Shown: positions 8,408-20,279 of the stretch, piece after piece | Position numbering within the stretch: the stretch's first letter is position 1 | Layout of the letters: every line of letters begins with the position of its first letter | DNA from: Rhizophagus sp. LPA8_4_AMF | Taxonomy: Eukaryota > Glomeromycota > Glomeromycetes > Glomerales > Glomeraceae | Length of the DNA: 25,007 bases | Assembly (NCBI GenBank): GCA_021464525.1 | Contig: JADRCO010000887.1 | Span: 1 to 25,007, forward strand | Reading direction: 5' to 3' | Position numbers and translations under genes: made by a program | The notes under the pieces: generated by a model | The model's input: the letters and a program-made list of their open reading frames with translations, nothing else | Told to the model about the DNA's origin: nothing | Databases searched by the model: none

Positions 8408-11400
8408 ATGTCGACTCCACCAACATCTCCAAAATCACCAACATCAAATTCACAAGAACAGTCAACTTCATTTGCATCAACTTCTGTACATGTGGCACCT
8501 CATATAACACTTACATTGCCGCGTAAAGGTCGAGCAAAACAATTATTGAAAGATTTTTATGGATTACCTGACGGAAAAAAAGCGGATCCTCTAGACATTG
8601 GTTTGTAATTTAAAGTATTTCTTAAGATCATTTTTTTTTAAAAAAAAATTTTTTTTTTTTTTGGGCCAATTAATTTTAATCAACGTTAATGCTTTTCTTT
8701 CTTTTTTTTAAAAAAAGATTTTTCTGCCTTTGATGTAAACAAATATGTTAATAATATGCTTGCTGATAAACATCTTAGCGAATTGATGCAAAGAGATAAT
8801 GATTTAAGTACAGGTGAGAATTTAATATTATAATCTTTTTAAGAATTTATTTAATAAATTATAATATTGTATTTTATATTGATAGTTAAAAAATTTTATT
8901 AGAGATTCGGCAACTCGATGGAGATATGAAAACTTTAGTTTATGAAAATTATAGTAAATTTATAAGTGCTACTGATACCATAAGAAAGGTAACGAATAAA
9001 ATATTTATTTTCAATTTATATCACAAAAAATTTTAAGGTTAAAAAAAAAAAAATAAATTTTTTTCTTTAATTTAGATGAAAAGTAATGTAGAAAATATGG
9101 AATCAGAAATGGATCAACTCTCTCAAAGTATTAATAATATATCGAATGTTACATCTTCAGTAAATTCTGCTTTAGGTCCAAAACGTGATAAAATTCTTCA
9201 ATTAACTGGAGTTCATGATTTACTAAAAAAGGTATTTAAATGATGAATAATTTTGTTTTCTATGTTTTTTTTTAATTTTATTAAATTTCATTATCTTTTC
9301 AAAGATTCAATTCATATTTGAATTACCAACAAGATTAAAAAATTGTCTGGATCAAGAATCTTATGCTCAAGCTGTTAGATATTATGCAAAAACTTCAAAA
9401 CTTTTGGAGCATTATAGAAGTTTATCAGTTTTTAGTTCTATTGAAATAGAATGTAAAGAAATTATGGATAAAGTTACAAAGAGAATTCGAGAGAATATGA
9501 CAAATATGAATGTACGTAAAGCTACCTATTATTTTATTTTTTATTTTCTTTAATTTTATATTTAATTCTATACTTTATAGGCAGCTGGATCAGAGATAAC
9601 GGATTGCATGGCATTATTAATCATTTTGAAAGAACCTCCACAGCAACTTGTCAAAGAATATTTGGAACTGTAAAATTTATTTTAAACTATTATATTGTGT
9701 TGTATTGAATTAAACTATTATATACGTATTTACTAACTATTTTCCATAAATATTTTTTTAGTCAAAAAAATTTTCTCACGAACTTATTAAGAAAAACGAT
9801 AGAAGAGATGTCATCATTATCATTGGATTCATCTCAAGATAATCAACCTAATAATGCCGATTCAGAACTTAAAAAGGAACCATCATCACCAATTTCTTCG
9901 AAAAAAAGAGCAAAAAGTAAATTAACATTTTTAAATCAGAAATTCTTAAAAGAATTAAATAAGTTTGTTGAATCTTTTAATGGGTTTTTCTTGATGCCAC
10001 CAAGAGAAATTCGTGAAGCTAAATCTCCAGGAAAATCTCCCGGAAAATCTCCCAGAAGTGCTGGTAGTGATATTTTGAGAGTTGTTTCTGCAAATATGGA
10101 TGGTGATGTATGTAAAATGATTTATTATTTTTGATTAATCAAAAAAAAAATATTTCGTACTTAATGTTTATTTATTTATTTATTTCCTAATTTAGGATAG
10201 GGATATTGCCCGTCAAGATTTCTTAAGTTTTACTGACAACATTGCAAAGGAATATTTTATTGTTGTGGATAGTTTATTGGAGTTTCCCGTATATAATAAT
10301 TTTATTTTATAGATTCATTTTTTTTGATTTTTTTTTCTATTAAAATTTTTTGCATCTTTTATATATTTAGGAACAAATTACAGATCTCAATCCATCAACA
10401 CATTTACAATTATTGAACGATCTTTATTATGCTACTTTATCTTGCAATAGTCTTTGTACAATTGCAAGATTTGAAGATCGTGTAAATGAAGTAATTACTG
10501 CTTGGGAAATTAAATTGGCTAGAAGTTTATTTGGAACTGCTGAAAAGAAATTGATGGGTAAAAGTTCAATATGAAGTTATTTAAATAATCGAAACTGCGT
10601 ACACTATAAAATTACAATTACTTATATTTGTCATACTTTACTCAGAAAAATTTACCAAGTATGCTGAAAATGAACTTAAAAAGGAATCATCGACATCATC
10701 AAATTCTCAAGTTCATGAATTACAATCTTATATATTAGACATGGAAACCACATTTTCTGATTATTTGACAGGGGATTGCTTTAGATTGTTAGAGGTTCGT
10801 AATTACTTATTTTTCAAATAATATATATATGATATTATTAATTTTTTACTTTTATTTAATAGGAATGTATAAAAACTGAAACTCCAATGATACAAAAGAA
10901 AGGTGGAGTTGATCGCCTCTTGAAAGAATTTCAAACACAATTTAAAGAATTTTGGCGTTCAATTGTACATTCATCAAATGTAAGCTTATTAGTAACATTT
11001 TATTATCATTTTTTTTTTCCTAATTAATGATATTTTAATAGACATATATAGCACCAGTTCATCCAACTCCTATAACACAAAATCCTATAAAACCACCACC
11101 ATCGATCATTGCATTGATGATGTCCCGTGTTTTATTGGATTTCGGAGAGATTATCGCAATACAGGTTTATATGACATTTTCTAATATACTATATAATCAA
11201 CAAAATGATTATAGAAATAGAATTGGAGCTGAAATTTATAATGGACTTGGTGAAAGATTCACTATTGCAAAGGAATTGGCTCATGATGTCAGAGAGGTTG
11301 TTGGAATTTGTAAAGATGTTGCCCAGGTAAATATATACCTTACGTTTAAATTAAAAAATTGATGGGATCTTTTTTATTTTAATTCATTTTTTTTTGGATA

Positions 11401-12492
11401 TACATTTAGAGAATATTGGAAAGATATGTTGAAATTAAAGGAAATCAAGTTTCATCAAAAATAAGAAACATTTATATTCCGAATTATATACAAAATTTGG
11501 ACGAAAATTTAGGAAAGTCACCACACCCTGAGAAGGTCACGCCAATTTGGAGCGAGATTATAACCGATTTGGTATATATTGAAAGAGAGGTTGTAATGTT
11601 ATATGGCGGCCCAGTAGACGAAGAAAAAAGTAAAGAGGTTGAAAATATTGTTGGTACGATATAATATCATTATTCAAAATGAAATTTAGTACATTTGTAT
11701 TTTTTCATTTGTTTATATTAATTTTATCTTTATTTCTAGAAAAAAGGCTAAATCCATTTTTACAGCCTGATACAAATTTTAATGCTGGTGGCGGGGATAA
11801 ATCTCTTTTGTCACCAGAAACAGCATTAGTTAAATCACCATATGCACATTCAAATTCATCATATTCTTCAATAAGTTCTACTAGATCTAGAACTTCTCCA
11901 AATCCTTTTACAAGTTCGGTACAATTAACTTCACATATTGATAAATTATTTAGCGATAGAATAGAAATATATGGTATTGTTGAAATGAGTATTGTTGGTA
12001 TTATGATGGGAATTATAAAAATTTTGTTAAAGGTGAATAATTTTTGATGTAAAGATTATTAGAAGATTATTAGAATATTCGTTTTATTAATTTATTTATT
12101 TATTTTTAAAAAAAGACATGGATTGAAATGATTAGGTTAAATACATTGACAAATAAATCATTTCGACAACTTCAAGTTGATTCAGAATATATGAGAATTA
12201 AATTATGGAGATTTATTGAAGATGAAAGGTAATTATTTTATAAAATTTATTGTTTTATAAAAATTATCATTAATTTGATTATTAATTACTCTAGGATAAT
12301 GAATACAATGTTACAAGAATTAGCGTCAAGCGCATTTAAAAGATGTATTGAAGATCCTTTACCATTAGTTTATGCTGTAAGTAAGATTATTTATATTTAA
12401 TATATATATATATATATGTATATTTATTTATTATTTTTTTTATCTTTTATTAGGATATTGAGATGATTGTTAGTGGAAAAGTTTCATTTTAA
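8408..12492 (+). CDS. VPS51: VPS51, GARP/EARP tethering complex subunit
   Basis: Subunit of the GARP and EARP tethers that receive endosome-derived vesicles at the trans-Golgi network and recycling endosomes. Seventeen exons: 8408-8600, 8718-8813, 8903-8988, 9076-9231, 9305-9511, 9581-9669, 9762-10107, 10196-10288, 10371-10557, 10646-10794, 10863-10979, 11042-11326, 11410-11653, 11740-12032, 12116-12228, 12295-12376 and 12454-12492; all phases fit, giving 924 residues. The N-terminal Vps51 domain is clear: [20 protein letters not shown], then [13 protein letters not shown] and [12 protein letters not shown], as in the human protein, followed by GVHDLLKK and FELPTRL. The C-terminus also matches ([28 protein letters not shown]). 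It is longer than human VPS51 (782) through low-complexity inserts at about 292-380 and in exon 14. Exon 1 uses the donor GTTTGT and exon 10 GTTCGT. Confidence 0.95.
10021..10056 (+). repeat. Three 12-bp repeats encoding KSPG/KSPR within VPS51
   Basis: Three tandem copies of AAATCTCC(A/C)(G/A)GA encode [12 protein letters not shown], residues about 363-374. The copies differ at few bases, so the expansion is recent or homogenised. Each unit is a Ser-Pro site that proline-directed kinases could use. Confidence 0.9.
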
Positions 12493-12564
12493 AATATATA
12501 GTAATGAAAATTATTTAAATTGAAAGAATGACTTTATTTTTTTCTATATCATATACAGTAATTA

Positions 12565-12586
12565 TAGATAGATAGATAGATAGATA
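12565..12586. repeat. (TAGA)5 microsatellite
   Basis: Five perfect TAGA units plus TA lie between the convergent stop codons of VPS51 (12,492) and the F-box gene (12,591), 5 bases beyond the latter. Confidence 0.95.
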
Positions 12587-12590
12587 AAGA

Positions 12591-14108
12591 TTAGAAAGAA
12601 TTCCAACATTCTTCATCATCATACTTTCTAGTTCTAAATTTTTTAATAATTCCTAAATTCATATATTTTTTAATTATATCCATATTTTCATTTACTTCTA
12701 AATCAATATTTTCTCTATAATCAGTTACAATAATTAAAGAAATTAATTTTAAAGGATTACGATTTTTCCAATTTATAAAAAATTCATCTAATTTTTCACA
12801 AAGTAATTTTAAACTACCAAAAGAACAATAATCAATTTCTAATTCATAAAAATTTTTTGGAGAATATATAGCTAAAGTTTCAAAAAATTCCTTATTATCT
12901 AAATCTTCAATACCATTTTGAACTTTAATATTTTCTAAATATTTACAATTATTTAAAATTAATTTTAAAGTTTCTAATTCATTATTCATAAATATAGTAG
13001 ATAAAATTTTAAGATTTGGACAAAATTTAGCTATAGCTAAATTTAAAGAATAATCATGATCATAATCTATACAAAATTCCAATAAATTTTTACCATTAAT
13101 TTCTAAAAATTTAATTAATAAATTAATTCTTGAAATTTTAAATAAAAATTTTAAAATTTTTAAATTTGAAAAATTAATATATTGTAAATGATTAAAATCA
13201 TCAAAAGAATCTTCAGATTCTAAAGATAAAATAATTTCTTGTAAATTAATAAAATTAGAAATAAATGATAAAGGTATATAATAAGCTTCAATTCTTAATT
13301 TTGTTAATATTAAAGAAAATTTTGATAAAGAAGAATAAATTATATTATTTGATATTTCATTTTTATTATCATAATATCTTAAAGTTAAACTTTTTAAATT
13401 ATTTTGTAAAGAGATTAAATCAATTAAACCATCAGAAATAAAATTTTCAAATTTAATATTTAAAGATTTTATATTTTGAGATATTTGAGATATTTGATAA
13501 AAAAATTCGGAATAAATATCAGAACTACAATTTAATTCAAATAAATTTGATAAACAAAATTTTGATTCAGGTAAATGAATGAACATAATATTTTGAACTT
13601 TTTTTGAATAACCAGAATAATAATTCAAAGATTTTAAAGAAGAAATTTGATTCATAAACATTTTTAATATTTCTTGAGATAATAAATATTTATTAAATTT
13701 TAAACTTTTTGTAGTAATTAATAATTGTTTATTTTCAAGAATATAATGAATCATTTGATCAATTCCATGAATTGAAAGAACTTTAAAAAATGAAGGATAA
13801 TTAAATAATGGAGGTTTTTGAATAATAGATGGATTAATAAAAAAAATTCCATTATTATTTAAAAGATTTTTTGATTCATTAGGAAGGCAAGCAATTAAAG
13901 TATTAATAATTGCTAATGGTACATGAGTACGATAATATGGTTTATATATTATACTATATTTAAAATTCCAAATATTTCTCCATAAGATTTTAACTGCAAT
14001 TTCACAATAGAGACGATTGACAAGTAAACATGAATGTAAAGTGATTTTATCATCTTCTAAATATTCAAATATTTCATTTAAACAATCGGAAAGAAGTTGA
14101 CGAGGCAT
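12591..14108 (-). CDS. F-box-like / leucine-rich repeat protein
   Basis: Probable substrate receptor of an SCF ubiquitin ligase. Intronless frame of 505 codons from the ATG at 14,108. The first 50 residues carry an F-box pattern: LLSDCLNEIFEYLEDD, then LHSCLLVNRLYCEIAVKILWRNIW, the usual L-x-L-VN-R-W-c arrangement that contacts Skp1. The remainder is a Leu/Ile/Asn-rich series of irregular repeats (for example LKSLTLRYYD, LKILKFLFKI, LENIKVQNG) consistent with degenerate leucine-rich repeats. Base composition is extremely AT-rich (poly-Asn, Ile and Lys codons), more so than VPS51. It ends 99 bases from the convergent VPS51 stop. Large families of such intronless F-box genes occur in Glomeromycotina. 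No target can be inferred. Confidence 0.82.
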   Translation of the reverse strand: MPRQLLSDCLNEIFEYLEDDKITLHSCLLVNRLYCEIAVKILWRNIWNFKYSIIYKPYYRTHVPLAIINTLIACLPNESKNLLNNNGIFFINPSIIQKPPLFNYPSFFKVLSIHGIDQMIHYILENKQLLITTKSLKFNKYLLSQEILKMFMNQISSLKSLNYYSGYSKKVQNIMFIHLPESKFCLSNLFELNCSSDIYSEFFYQISQISQNIKSLNIKFENFISDGLIDLISLQNNLKSLTLRYYDNKNEISNNIIYSSLSKFSLILTKLRIEAYYIPLSFISNFINLQEIILSLESEDSFDDFNHLQYINFSNLKILKFLFKISRINLLIKFLEINGKNLLEFCIDYDHDYSLNLAIAKFCPNLKILSTIFMNNELETLKLILNNCKYLENIKVQNGIEDLDNKEFFETLAIYSPKNFYELEIDYCSFGSLKLLCEKLDEFFINWKNRNPLKLISLIIVTDYRENIDLEVNENMDIIKKYMNLGIIKKFRTRKYDDEECWNSF

Positions 14109-16153
14109 TTTTTTCTGTCTTTTTTTTTCGTTCGTTTTTTTTTGTTCAAAAAAGTTGAGAAAGAGAGATCAATGGTAATTTTTTTATTTTTCTAGATTTT
14201 TATAAAGAAATGTAACACAAAAGTTTTGTATAATAAATTTAATACGTCCATTCATGTTACACGAGATTAAAATTTTTTGAATCAAAATACTTTTTATAGG
14301 ATGATAAAATATTTTGGGATAAAGGGATAAAGAAACGTAAATAATAATTTTTAAATCGTATTATTAAAAATTTTTTAAAACAATTTTAACCAAATATGTA
14401 AATAATTTTAATTTAAAACAAAGAAATTTACACTAACTTTATTTAAATAAAAATATTTTTGAAAGAAAATGATTTTAGATATAAAATTACTATAATTATT
14501 AGTTAATCAATCCGAAAATAGTATTATTAATATGTCAGAAATGTAATTCATTTTTTTTTTTTTTATATAATCGCGTTGATTGTGATTTGGGATGGATCTT
14601 TGTTGATCACTTTACTCTGTTATGGATTTTAAATTTATTCCGTAAGAAAAAAAAAAATAAAAATAAAAATAATATATATGTATATTTATTTATTTATTTT
14701 TTGTCAAAAATAACTTTTAATTATTTCAAAATAGATTACAAATTTAATTTCTTTTACAAAATAATTTGGAAAAGTGTAACATTTACTCAACTATATTACT
14801 GTATAATTATGTAATAAAATTAGGCAATAATGGATATATTTTCCTCAAATTATTTTTAATTAAAATAATATTAGTAATTTATTATATAGATTAAATATTA
14901 ATGGAAATAATGGAAAAATAAATAAATATATTTTCTTAATATAAAAATTCCAAATAAATTAAAAGATTTGAGAAAATTTTTAGAATTTGGTTTTTAATGA
15001 CATAACAATACGTGTTTTATTATAAAAATCAAAATATTATTAATGTAAATATTTAATATAAATATTTAGTTTCGATTATTTTCATTATTTTTCTACGCTC
15101 TTAAATGGACATAAATCATTAAAAAGTTTAGTAATAAAAAAAAAAGACATTATTATCATTACATTAATATTATAATCATAAATTTATCCTAAAATTACGT
15201 ATTGTAATAGTTACTATTGTTTTTAAAACTATTAACCAAATATATAAAACAAGTAAACCCCTTTCTCTTCCAAATATATATATACATATGTTTCAGGAAA
15301 AGAATTGTTTTAAAAATAATTAACTTGTTTGTTATGAGAGTTTTAGATCCAATTTTCCTGATAAACATTAAATCATCGAATTTTCTTACGTTAAATTGTT
15401 TGTCTTCTTGATGAATCAGAAGACCTTTTACATAAAGGATTATCACTTCGACTCAGAAACTTTCATTATTAAATAATGTTTCGTTTGCAAAAATTCTTTC
15501 AATTCACAAAATTTTATTATTATAAGAAATTTTAAAAAATGTCTATTAATCAAATTTCATCCTTAAAGTCTTTGATTAATGTTTATAATCCTAAAATATC
15601 CAATTGATTAATTTTCTCTTAAAAGATTTAAAATTCCACATACATAGTGCAGATATTAAAGAAAGGTTTAAAGTCGGGATAATGATAATTCACTTAATTT
15701 GGCTTTATCTTAATTTTGTCTAAATTTCGAACTTTTATCCACCATTTTAAAGATGATGAATTAGAAATGTCAAAAAAATAGTTGTTAATATTTAGAAAAT
15801 ATAAATTTTGGTGTGGTAAAAAATAATTGAAAAAAAAAATATTTTTTTGGAGGTTCGCCAAAAGTTTTCGTGAATTGGAATACGTCACTGTTAGTCCGAT
15901 CGGAGAATTTGTATATCATTATTAGTTTATAAGCATATGTAGAAAAATGAAAAATAATGTATAAAATTATAAAATTTAATATTAACAGTCAAACGTTATA
16001 AATAATTTTATATAGAATAAAATATTAATATAAAATTAATTTTTTATTATATATTATTTACATAGTAAATATCTGTAAATAATTTGGTATTTACATGTAT
16101 AATATTTTTAATTAAAATACATAGCTAATTATGAGACGTATTCCATGAGACCA

Positions 16154-16408
16154 TTACTTGTATACCCGGTCTTGGAACCAAATTCTATAATTGGAGCTGT
16201 TATTCGTGATAATCGCCACCTTAAGCTTATCCGTTAAGAATTTCGGATAATAATCAATCCGCGGATATATAACGCATGCAGGTAAAGTATATAAGGATTG
16301 CAATTCCCCTCTATTTTCATGTGAAATATACTGTAAATCAAAAACTAAAAAAAAAAAAAAAAGGCACAAATAAAGGAATTTAACGTGAGTTTCAGGGTTT
16401 TTGGGCAT
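16154..16408 (-). CDS. Small hypothetical protein, possibly spliced
   Basis: Open frame from an ATG at 16,408 to a TAA at 16,154 (84 codons if unspliced). The middle of the frame is a long poly-T run ending in TTTGATTTACAG, which looks like an intron 3' end. A donor GTTAAA right after the eighth codon would remove it in phase 0, giving a product of about 67 residues that starts MPKNPETH and ends RIWFQDRVYK. The second part has a coding-like mix (Pro, Trp, Cys, Asp, Tyr) and lower AT content than its surroundings. No family is recognised. It may equally be a transposon or gene remnant. Confidence 0.25.
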   Translation of the reverse strand: MPKNPETHVKFLYLCLFFFFLVFDLQYISHENRGELQSLYTLPACVIYPRIDYYPKFLTDKLKVAIITNNSSNYRIWFQDRVYK

Positions 16409-17325
16409 TTTAAGTTTCGTCAATTTGAGTTTATTTAATTATAATTAGTGTAAGTGATAAAGACATCATCTAAAAACCAACCTAATAAAGAGAGTTATTT
16501 GGTTAGATTATTCTTATATCCTGCAAATCAATCCTATCCATTTTTGAACTATTAGATGGATAAGAACATTAATTTCTTTAAAGAATGAAGGGATCCGCAA
16601 CTTGAAAGTAGTACAAAAAACACCGTATTTACTAATTCACATAATTCTAAATATCTTCTGATACTTATCCTCTGCTTCGTTAGCATTGAAAATTTTATTT
16701 GGGTTCGTGTATAAATGCTACTAATTTATTATGTTTATTTAACATAAGACATTTTCGTTGTAATAATTATGAGAAAATTAATTTTTAATACATTATTATT
16801 GACTTTTGTGTTCAGGTCACAATTTTGCAGATCAAACTAGGGACCAATGAGTTAATATTGATGATATTTCGGCCCGGGAAAAGGGTCCTGGCTCAAATTG
16901 AATTACGAATTTACAGTCAAATTAGCCAAAAGTTAATAATTTTACATCCTCTCGAGTTTCGACTCCACTTAAACTGCTTTTAATAAGAAAATATGATAAA
17001 AAACTTTGTTATTTTCATTCTACTTTGTATAATAATTCACTTGAGTATTTATGGTTTCATTAAATGAAGTCGCTTGTTAATGTTTGTAACATTCTTCGAA
17101 CTTGGAACGTTTGTGAAAATCATTCAAAAAGGTATCCAATTGGCTAACCTTTAGTCGTTATTTTGGGAAAGTTTTTAGCTGGGTATGCAACATTTTTACT
17201 AAAGATAGAAATTTTAATAACACAAAATAACAAGTGGTTACCGAAATAATATTCATGAAACAATATGTTCCTTAAACTTTGTTTTTATATTTCATTCGAA
17301 GCTCAAATTGTTCATTTATTGTGAA

Positions 17326-17333
17326 TATAAATA
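17326..17333 (+). promoter_or_regulatory. TATA box candidate of the amino acid permease
   Basis: TATAAATA about 145 bases before the ATG at 17,477, in a less AT-biased stretch, followed by a pyrimidine-rich tract (about 17,440-17,460) like those near fungal transcription starts. Confidence 0.35.
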
Positions 17334-17476
17334 GCTAGCCTATTTCTATCGGCGTTTTACGATTGGTAACTCAAGATCATGAAACATCATGTGTGACATT
17401 ATCAAACTATTATATAACAAAGGTTCAATTTTGAAAATTTTCTCTCGATTTTTTTTTTCGTGACAAAATTAACAAA

Positions 17477-19785
17477 ATGTCTATAATTAATGATGATATC
17501 ACAACACCAAATGAGTCTCAAATGGATAACGAAATAAGAGAATCGATATATGCTCCTTCTAGGATGTCTAGGATGTCTGTAATAGAGAATCCTCAAGATA
17601 AACAAAATAAAATTTTGGGTGTAGCTTATGGTATTGGACTGAATGTAAACAATGTAATAGGATCAGGAATTGTTACTACACCAGGAATTATTTGGAATAT
17701 GATCAAATCTCCTGGAACTGTATTATTATTATGGTTAATCGGTGGTATTGTAAGTATGGCGGGATCATTATCTTATGTTGAACTTGGTGTTATACATAAG
17801 ATAAGTGGAGGAGAAACAAAATATTTACAAACCGCTTATCCTAAGCCTAAAATTTTGATGAGTTATCTTTTTAGTTTCATGCATATTTTGTAAGTATAAA
17901 TTCGATGTTTCATAATTTCTTATTTTACCTAAAAAAAAATTTATTTGTAATTGTTGTATATATAATTTTTAATTTAGCGCTATTCGACCAGGAATTATTA
18001 GTGCAGTTTTACAATCAGCAGCGCAGTATACTTGGTTTACTATTAATGGACGTAGATATGATGAGGATATTAAGAAAGATACAACTGGATGGCATCTTCC
18101 TTTTTCCCCATTTTGGTAATAAGAATGTTTAATTGTTGTCGCGTTAAAGTAACGTCAACTTTTAAAAGGATTAATCCATGATTTTATTTGTTTTTATTAG
18201 GTTTACAAAAATATTGGCAGTCGTATATTTACTTATTATAACAATTTATCATATGATTAATAACAGATGGGCTAATTATATAAATCAATCCCTAGCTGTC
18301 ATAAAATTGATTACATATTCGATTATCGCTTTAGCCGGAATTTATAGATTAACATCGAATTGGTCTGTAAGTCGGTTTAATTGGGAACATCCAATAAATG
18401 GAGATACGACCATTTCAGCTTATTCTTCTTCCATTCTATTAGTAAGTATACACGGTTGTGATTTTTATACAGTAGTTTTATTCGTAAACAAATTTAATTG
18501 TTATTCCATTTATAGATCATGTTTAGTTATGATGGATGGAATACTTTGAATTGTAAGTCATTTAAATTTTATTTTTTTAAAAAAAAAATTAATTGCTGTA
18601 TTTGTTATCAATAACAAAACTGTTTATTTTTATAGACTCGCTAGATGAATTCCGAAAACCGGGAAAGAAACTTATTTTCAGTAATAGTATCAGTGTCGGA
18701 ATTGTTACATTAATGTGTATGTACAGTAAATACTAATAAAATAATATAATATGAGATTAAATTCTAATTTCTAATTCATTAATATATATATGTTTAGATC
18801 TTCTCGTAAATATTGCATTTATTTCAGTTGTCCCACAAGAATCTATATCAGATAACGATAACATAGATGAAACTATAGCCGCAACTTTCTTTTATAGATT
18901 ATTTGGTAAATCTGTTGTAGTCGTAAGACTTTTTACCGCTCTAGTCGTACTTTCTGTAATTGGTACCGCAGCAGGAGGAGTGTGGAGGTAAAAATTATAT
19001 GATTATTATTATTTTTCTTTTATACTGATAAATAGTAACTAACAAATTTATGTTTGATAAAAAATTTTAGTGGATCAAGAGTTATTGTTGCAGCAGCAGC
19101 ATCGGATTTTTTCCCGAAATATTCGAAAGAATTAAGAACCTGGAATCAATTTTTTAATACACCAATAAATGCTTTATTCTTACAGTTTATTTGGTGTTCA
19201 TTTATTATATTGTTTGTTGGAAGTAGTTTTACTATTACAAGTTTTACGTTATTTTCAACTTTTTCAATGTATAGTTATTGGATTTTTTATTTCGCCACTG
19301 GCATAGGTTTATTGGTATGTGATTTGTTATAATTATTTTAATTTTTATATATTTAAAAGATTAAAAACTAAAATTTTATTTGTAAATTATAGGTAATTCG
19401 GCGTAATAAAAAAAATGAATTGAAGAAAAAACAACTCGATATGAATGATAAAGAATTAAATGAAAATTCTAGCATATTATCAAATATAGCTCGAGAATAT
19501 AAAGTTCCATTACCTTTTGCAGGAATTTTTATATTAGCAGGATTATTTATTTTAGTGTTTTCTTTTGTTGTTCATGTTGAATGTCCCAATGATAAACCAA
19601 ATTGCGATCTAAGAGAAAAAACGGTTCAACAATTGGCTCCAATATTTATTAGTTATGGATTTCTTTTTGTTGCTTTAACATTTTGGTATTCCTTTTATTA
19701 CTGGTGGGGTACTTTAAAAGGTCAAAGAGAAGCTACTATTATGAGAATAGCGGATGAAAATGAAAAAAACTATGATATTAATTAA
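17477..19785 (+). CDS. Amino acid permease, SLC7/LAT type (APC superfamily)
   Basis: Predicted importer of amino acids, probably with about 12 membrane helices. Eight exons: 17,477-17,889, 17,978-18,115, 18,201-18,441, 18,516-18,552 (37 bases), 18,636-18,716, 18,798-18,987, 19,071-19,314 and 19,393-19,785, giving 578 residues with all junctions in phase. A hydrophilic N-terminus (1-45) contains RMSRMS; then helix 1 carries the APC substrate motif GSGIVTTPG (62-70). Helix 2-3 has SYVELGV and GGETKYLQ; later come FSYDGWNTLN (joined across the intron), SLDEFRKPGKKL (the conserved N-x-x-x-E-x-K/R-P loop) and the helix 8 segment SGSRVIVAAAASDFFP. The C-terminus ends in a hydrophilic tail. Relatives include SLC7 light chains and yeast Mup1; substrate cannot be read from sequence. 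Appears intact. Confidence 0.92.
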
Positions 19786-20270
19786 TTAATTATTCAAAAA
19801 TAATTATTTGTAAATTAGAGTGAGACGTGGCGCAGAAAAGACGATTACATTTATAATTACGACAGGTTCGTATTTATTATTGTAGGTCCTATCATTTAGC
19901 GCTGCTTTTTTTTTTTAAAAAAAAAATAATGATTAGTTATTATTATATCAACAAATTGTACCTTTTAAGATACATGTAATATATATTAATGATATTAATG
20001 GTACATTAAAATGAATTACGGATTTTTTAATAAAAGTATTTTACTTAGGCTAGCCATTTTTTCGAATATAATATAATTAAGGAAAATATTACTGAAAATG
20101 GTCATTGTCTCATTGAGTGACGTATTGGTGATATTTAGCGTAAATAGTAGTAATGCCGACCTTATTGATAAAAACATAAAATGTAATGAGAAATTATTAT
20201 ATAGGTTATGGCGAATAAATATATTACTCATATCATTCATATGAATAAAAACATAAATATGTCCCCAATA
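19786..20270. other. Intergenic region downstream of the permease
   Basis: AT-rich, with T/A homopolymers around 19,910-19,927 and no gene that I can support. A 74-codon minus-strand frame at 20,016-20,240 has no recognisable features. Confidence 0.5.
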
Positions 20271-20279
20271 TCTTAGTTT

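Larger units (their letters stand above)
14109..17476. other. AT-rich intergenic region, 3.4 kb
   Basis: Mostly low-complexity A/T sequence with runs of A or T and scattered stops in all frames; the short open frames around 14,587-15,888 look like composition artefacts. Two less AT-rich islands break the pattern. One near 16,140-16,420 holds the small hypothetical gene listed separately. One at about 16,787-16,985 has a 64-codon plus-strand open frame without a usable ATG and contains GGCCCGGGAAAAGGGTCC. They may be remnants of transposons or lost genes. I saw no tRNA or rRNA. Confidence 0.6.

Noticed and set aside
14587-15888. Several 60-80 codon open frames on both strands
   Set aside because: They consist of Phe/Ile/Lys/Asn/Tyr runs expected from AT-rich sequence, overlap each other on opposite strands and have no motif.
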